In this document: in pieces, positions 6,064 to 7,111 of the stretch
How the letters are laid out: the number at the start of each line of letters is the position of its first letter
Numbering within the stretch: the first letter of the stretch is position 1
DNA from: CAZILN01 sp964540005
Lineage (GTDB): Bacteria > Bacteroidota > Bacteroidia > Bacteroidales > SM23-62
Assembly (NCBI GenBank): GCA_964540005.1
Contig: CAZILN010000071.1
Span: forward strand, 1-7,111
Reading direction: 5' to 3'
DNA: 7,111 nt
Program-made: the position numbers and the translations under genes
The notes under the pieces: model-generated
The model's database searches: none
Told to the model about the DNA's origin: nothing
What the model saw: only the letters and a program-made list of their open reading frames with translations

Positions 6064-7111
6064 ATGCTAATGGAATCACCATTTATTTATGGCACACCCG
6101 TAACAGGGGAGTACTTTACCGATCGTGAAGAAGAACTTGGAAATCTGTTTAATAATTTCTCAAATAACCGGAACACCATCATCATCTCTCCCAGGAGATA
6201 TGGAAAGACCAGTCTCGTAAAACAGGCTATTGACCTGTTTAAACGTGATCATGAACGAACAGATATTAAATTTTGTTATTTGGATCTCTTTAAAGCCCGC
6301 AGCGAAGAAGCTTTTATTAATATGTACAGTTCTGAGGTTATAAAGGCCACTTCATCAAAATTAGATGATTGGATAAACACAGCGAAGACCTTTTTTAAAA
6401 GACTGGTTCCAAAGGTATCACTCGGAGGCGATGCATATAATGAATTTTCTTTGAGTTTTGAGTACAGTGATACACGGACACATATTGAAGAAATACTTGA
6501 TTTACCAGAAAAAATTGCTGCAGCGCAAAATATCAGGATAATCATATGCATTGATGAATTCCAGAACCTTATGTACTTCAGGGAACCGCTCATCTTTCAG
6601 AAACAACTCAGGGCCTTCTGGCAGCACCATCAAAAGACCTCATATGTGTTGTTTGGAAGTAAAAAGCACATGATGACCGAATTGTTCCATCAGCAGTCCA
6701 TGCCTTTCTACCGGTTTGGTGATTTTATTTTCCTTCAAAAAATAGATAAGAAAAAATTATGCGAGCACCTTATCAGTTCTTTTACTGAATCAAAAAAGAG
6801 TATATCTGCCCGCCAGGCTGAATTGATCGTTAAACTTGTTTCATGTCATCCGTATTATATGCAGCAATTCTCCGAAATACTGTGGAACAGGACAGATACT
6901 AGTGTAACTGATGATTCTATTGGTGAATCACTGGAAGTTTTCCTGAAACAAAATATGTCGTTTTTCCAGAGGACAATAGATGATATAACCAATCCACAGT
7001 TAAATTTCCTTTGCGCACTGGCTTCCGGTGAGAAAAAGCTTAGTTCATCAGAGGTTATTAACACCTATAAGCTTGGATCTACAGCAAATGTGAATCGTAT
7101 AAAAGACGCAT
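6064..7111 (+). CDS. archaeal-type AAA ATPase (P-loop, 'PRRYGKTS' family), 3' end cut by window
   Basis: This is an open frame of 349 codons running off the right edge. Residues 1-20 ('SPFIYGTPVTGEYFTDREEE') are the usual opening of the ATPase_2-like (archaeal ATPase, STAND-related) family. Walker A is S42-PRRYGKTS-50, with K48 and T49. Walker B is IIICIDE ending in D164-E165. 'YVLFGS' (194-199) fits the sensor-1 strand, and 'CHPYYMQ' (261-267) is the family's conserved HPYY motif. From about residue 310, 'NPQLNFLCALASGEKKLSS', then 'SEVINTYKLGSTANVNRIKDA', looks like the start of a winged helix domain whose remainder lies outside. The cellular role of these proteins is poorly known. ATG 6064 (MLMESPF) and ATG 6070 (MESPF) are both possible; no Shine-Dalgarno sequence is seen. 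Parts of the gene are more AT-rich than its neighbours (lines 6241-6360 are about one-third G+C by hand count), a weak hint of separate origin. It is preceded by the palindrome array at 5956-6030. Confidence 0.9.
   Translation, partial: MLMESPFIYGTPVTGEYFTDREEELGNLFNNFSNNRNTIIISPRRYGKTSLVKQAIDLFKRDHERTDIKFCYLDLFKARSEEAFINMYSSEVIKATSSKLDDWINTAKTFFKRLVPKVSLGGDAYNEFSLSFEYSDTRTHIEEILDLPEKIAAAQNIRIIICIDEFQNLMYFREPLIFQKQLRAFWQHHQKTSYVLFGSKKHMMTELFHQQSMPFYRFGDFIFLQKIDKKKLCEHLISSFTESKKSISARQAELIVKLVSCHPYYMQQFSEILWNRTDTSVTDDSIGESLEVFLKQNMSFFQRTIDDITNPQLNFLCALASGEKKLSSSEVINTYKLGSTANVNRIKDA

Overview
The window looks like chromosomal DNA of a member of the Bacteroidota. I infer this from four things. 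The start codons follow A/T-rich leaders with no clear Shine-Dalgarno sequence. Two putative promoters fit the Bacteroidota pattern (TTTG, about 20 nt, TAnnTTTG). One gene is a secreted TlpA-like protein with an N-terminal beta domain typical of that phylum. The set of families (short-N-terminal-extension NUDIX protein, CoaD, NKCC-like permease, LiaF-like membrane protein, 'PRRYGKTS' ATPase) is common there. Genus or species cannot be named from the sequence alone.

Layout from left to right. Bases 1-177 are very AT-rich leader DNA in which I support no gene. A NUDIX hydrolase (178-792, +) converges on a secreted thioredoxin-fold protein (789-2249, -), and their stop codons overlap. To the right on the minus strand come coaD (2339-2803), a large cation-chloride-cotransporter-like permease (2877-5102) and a small LiaF-like membrane protein (5255-5791). 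In transcription order these are LiaF-like, then a strong hairpin terminator, then permease, coaD and the thioredoxin-like gene. The last three have gaps of 73 and 89 bases and may form one transcript starting at a putative promoter just upstream of the permease. On the far right, an archaeal-type AAA ATPase gene (6064 to beyond 7111, +) is divergent from the LiaF-like gene and is cut off by the window edge.

The genes do not form an obvious pathway. CoaD and the NUDIX protein are housekeeping or nucleotide metabolism, the permease and LiaF-like protein are envelope functions, and the thioredoxin-like protein is periplasmic.

The most unusual signal is in the 272-base divergent region 5792-6063. 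Three copies of the palindrome TAACA-N4-TGTTA are spaced exactly 29 bases apart (5958, 5987, 6016) inside a tandem repeat. The third copy overlaps the TTTG element of the putative ATPase promoter. The ATPase ends, as far as visible, in what looks like the start of a winged-helix DNA-binding domain, so autoregulation through this array is a plausible but untested idea. A second curiosity is the thioredoxin-like protein, whose expected CxxC reads SYTC.
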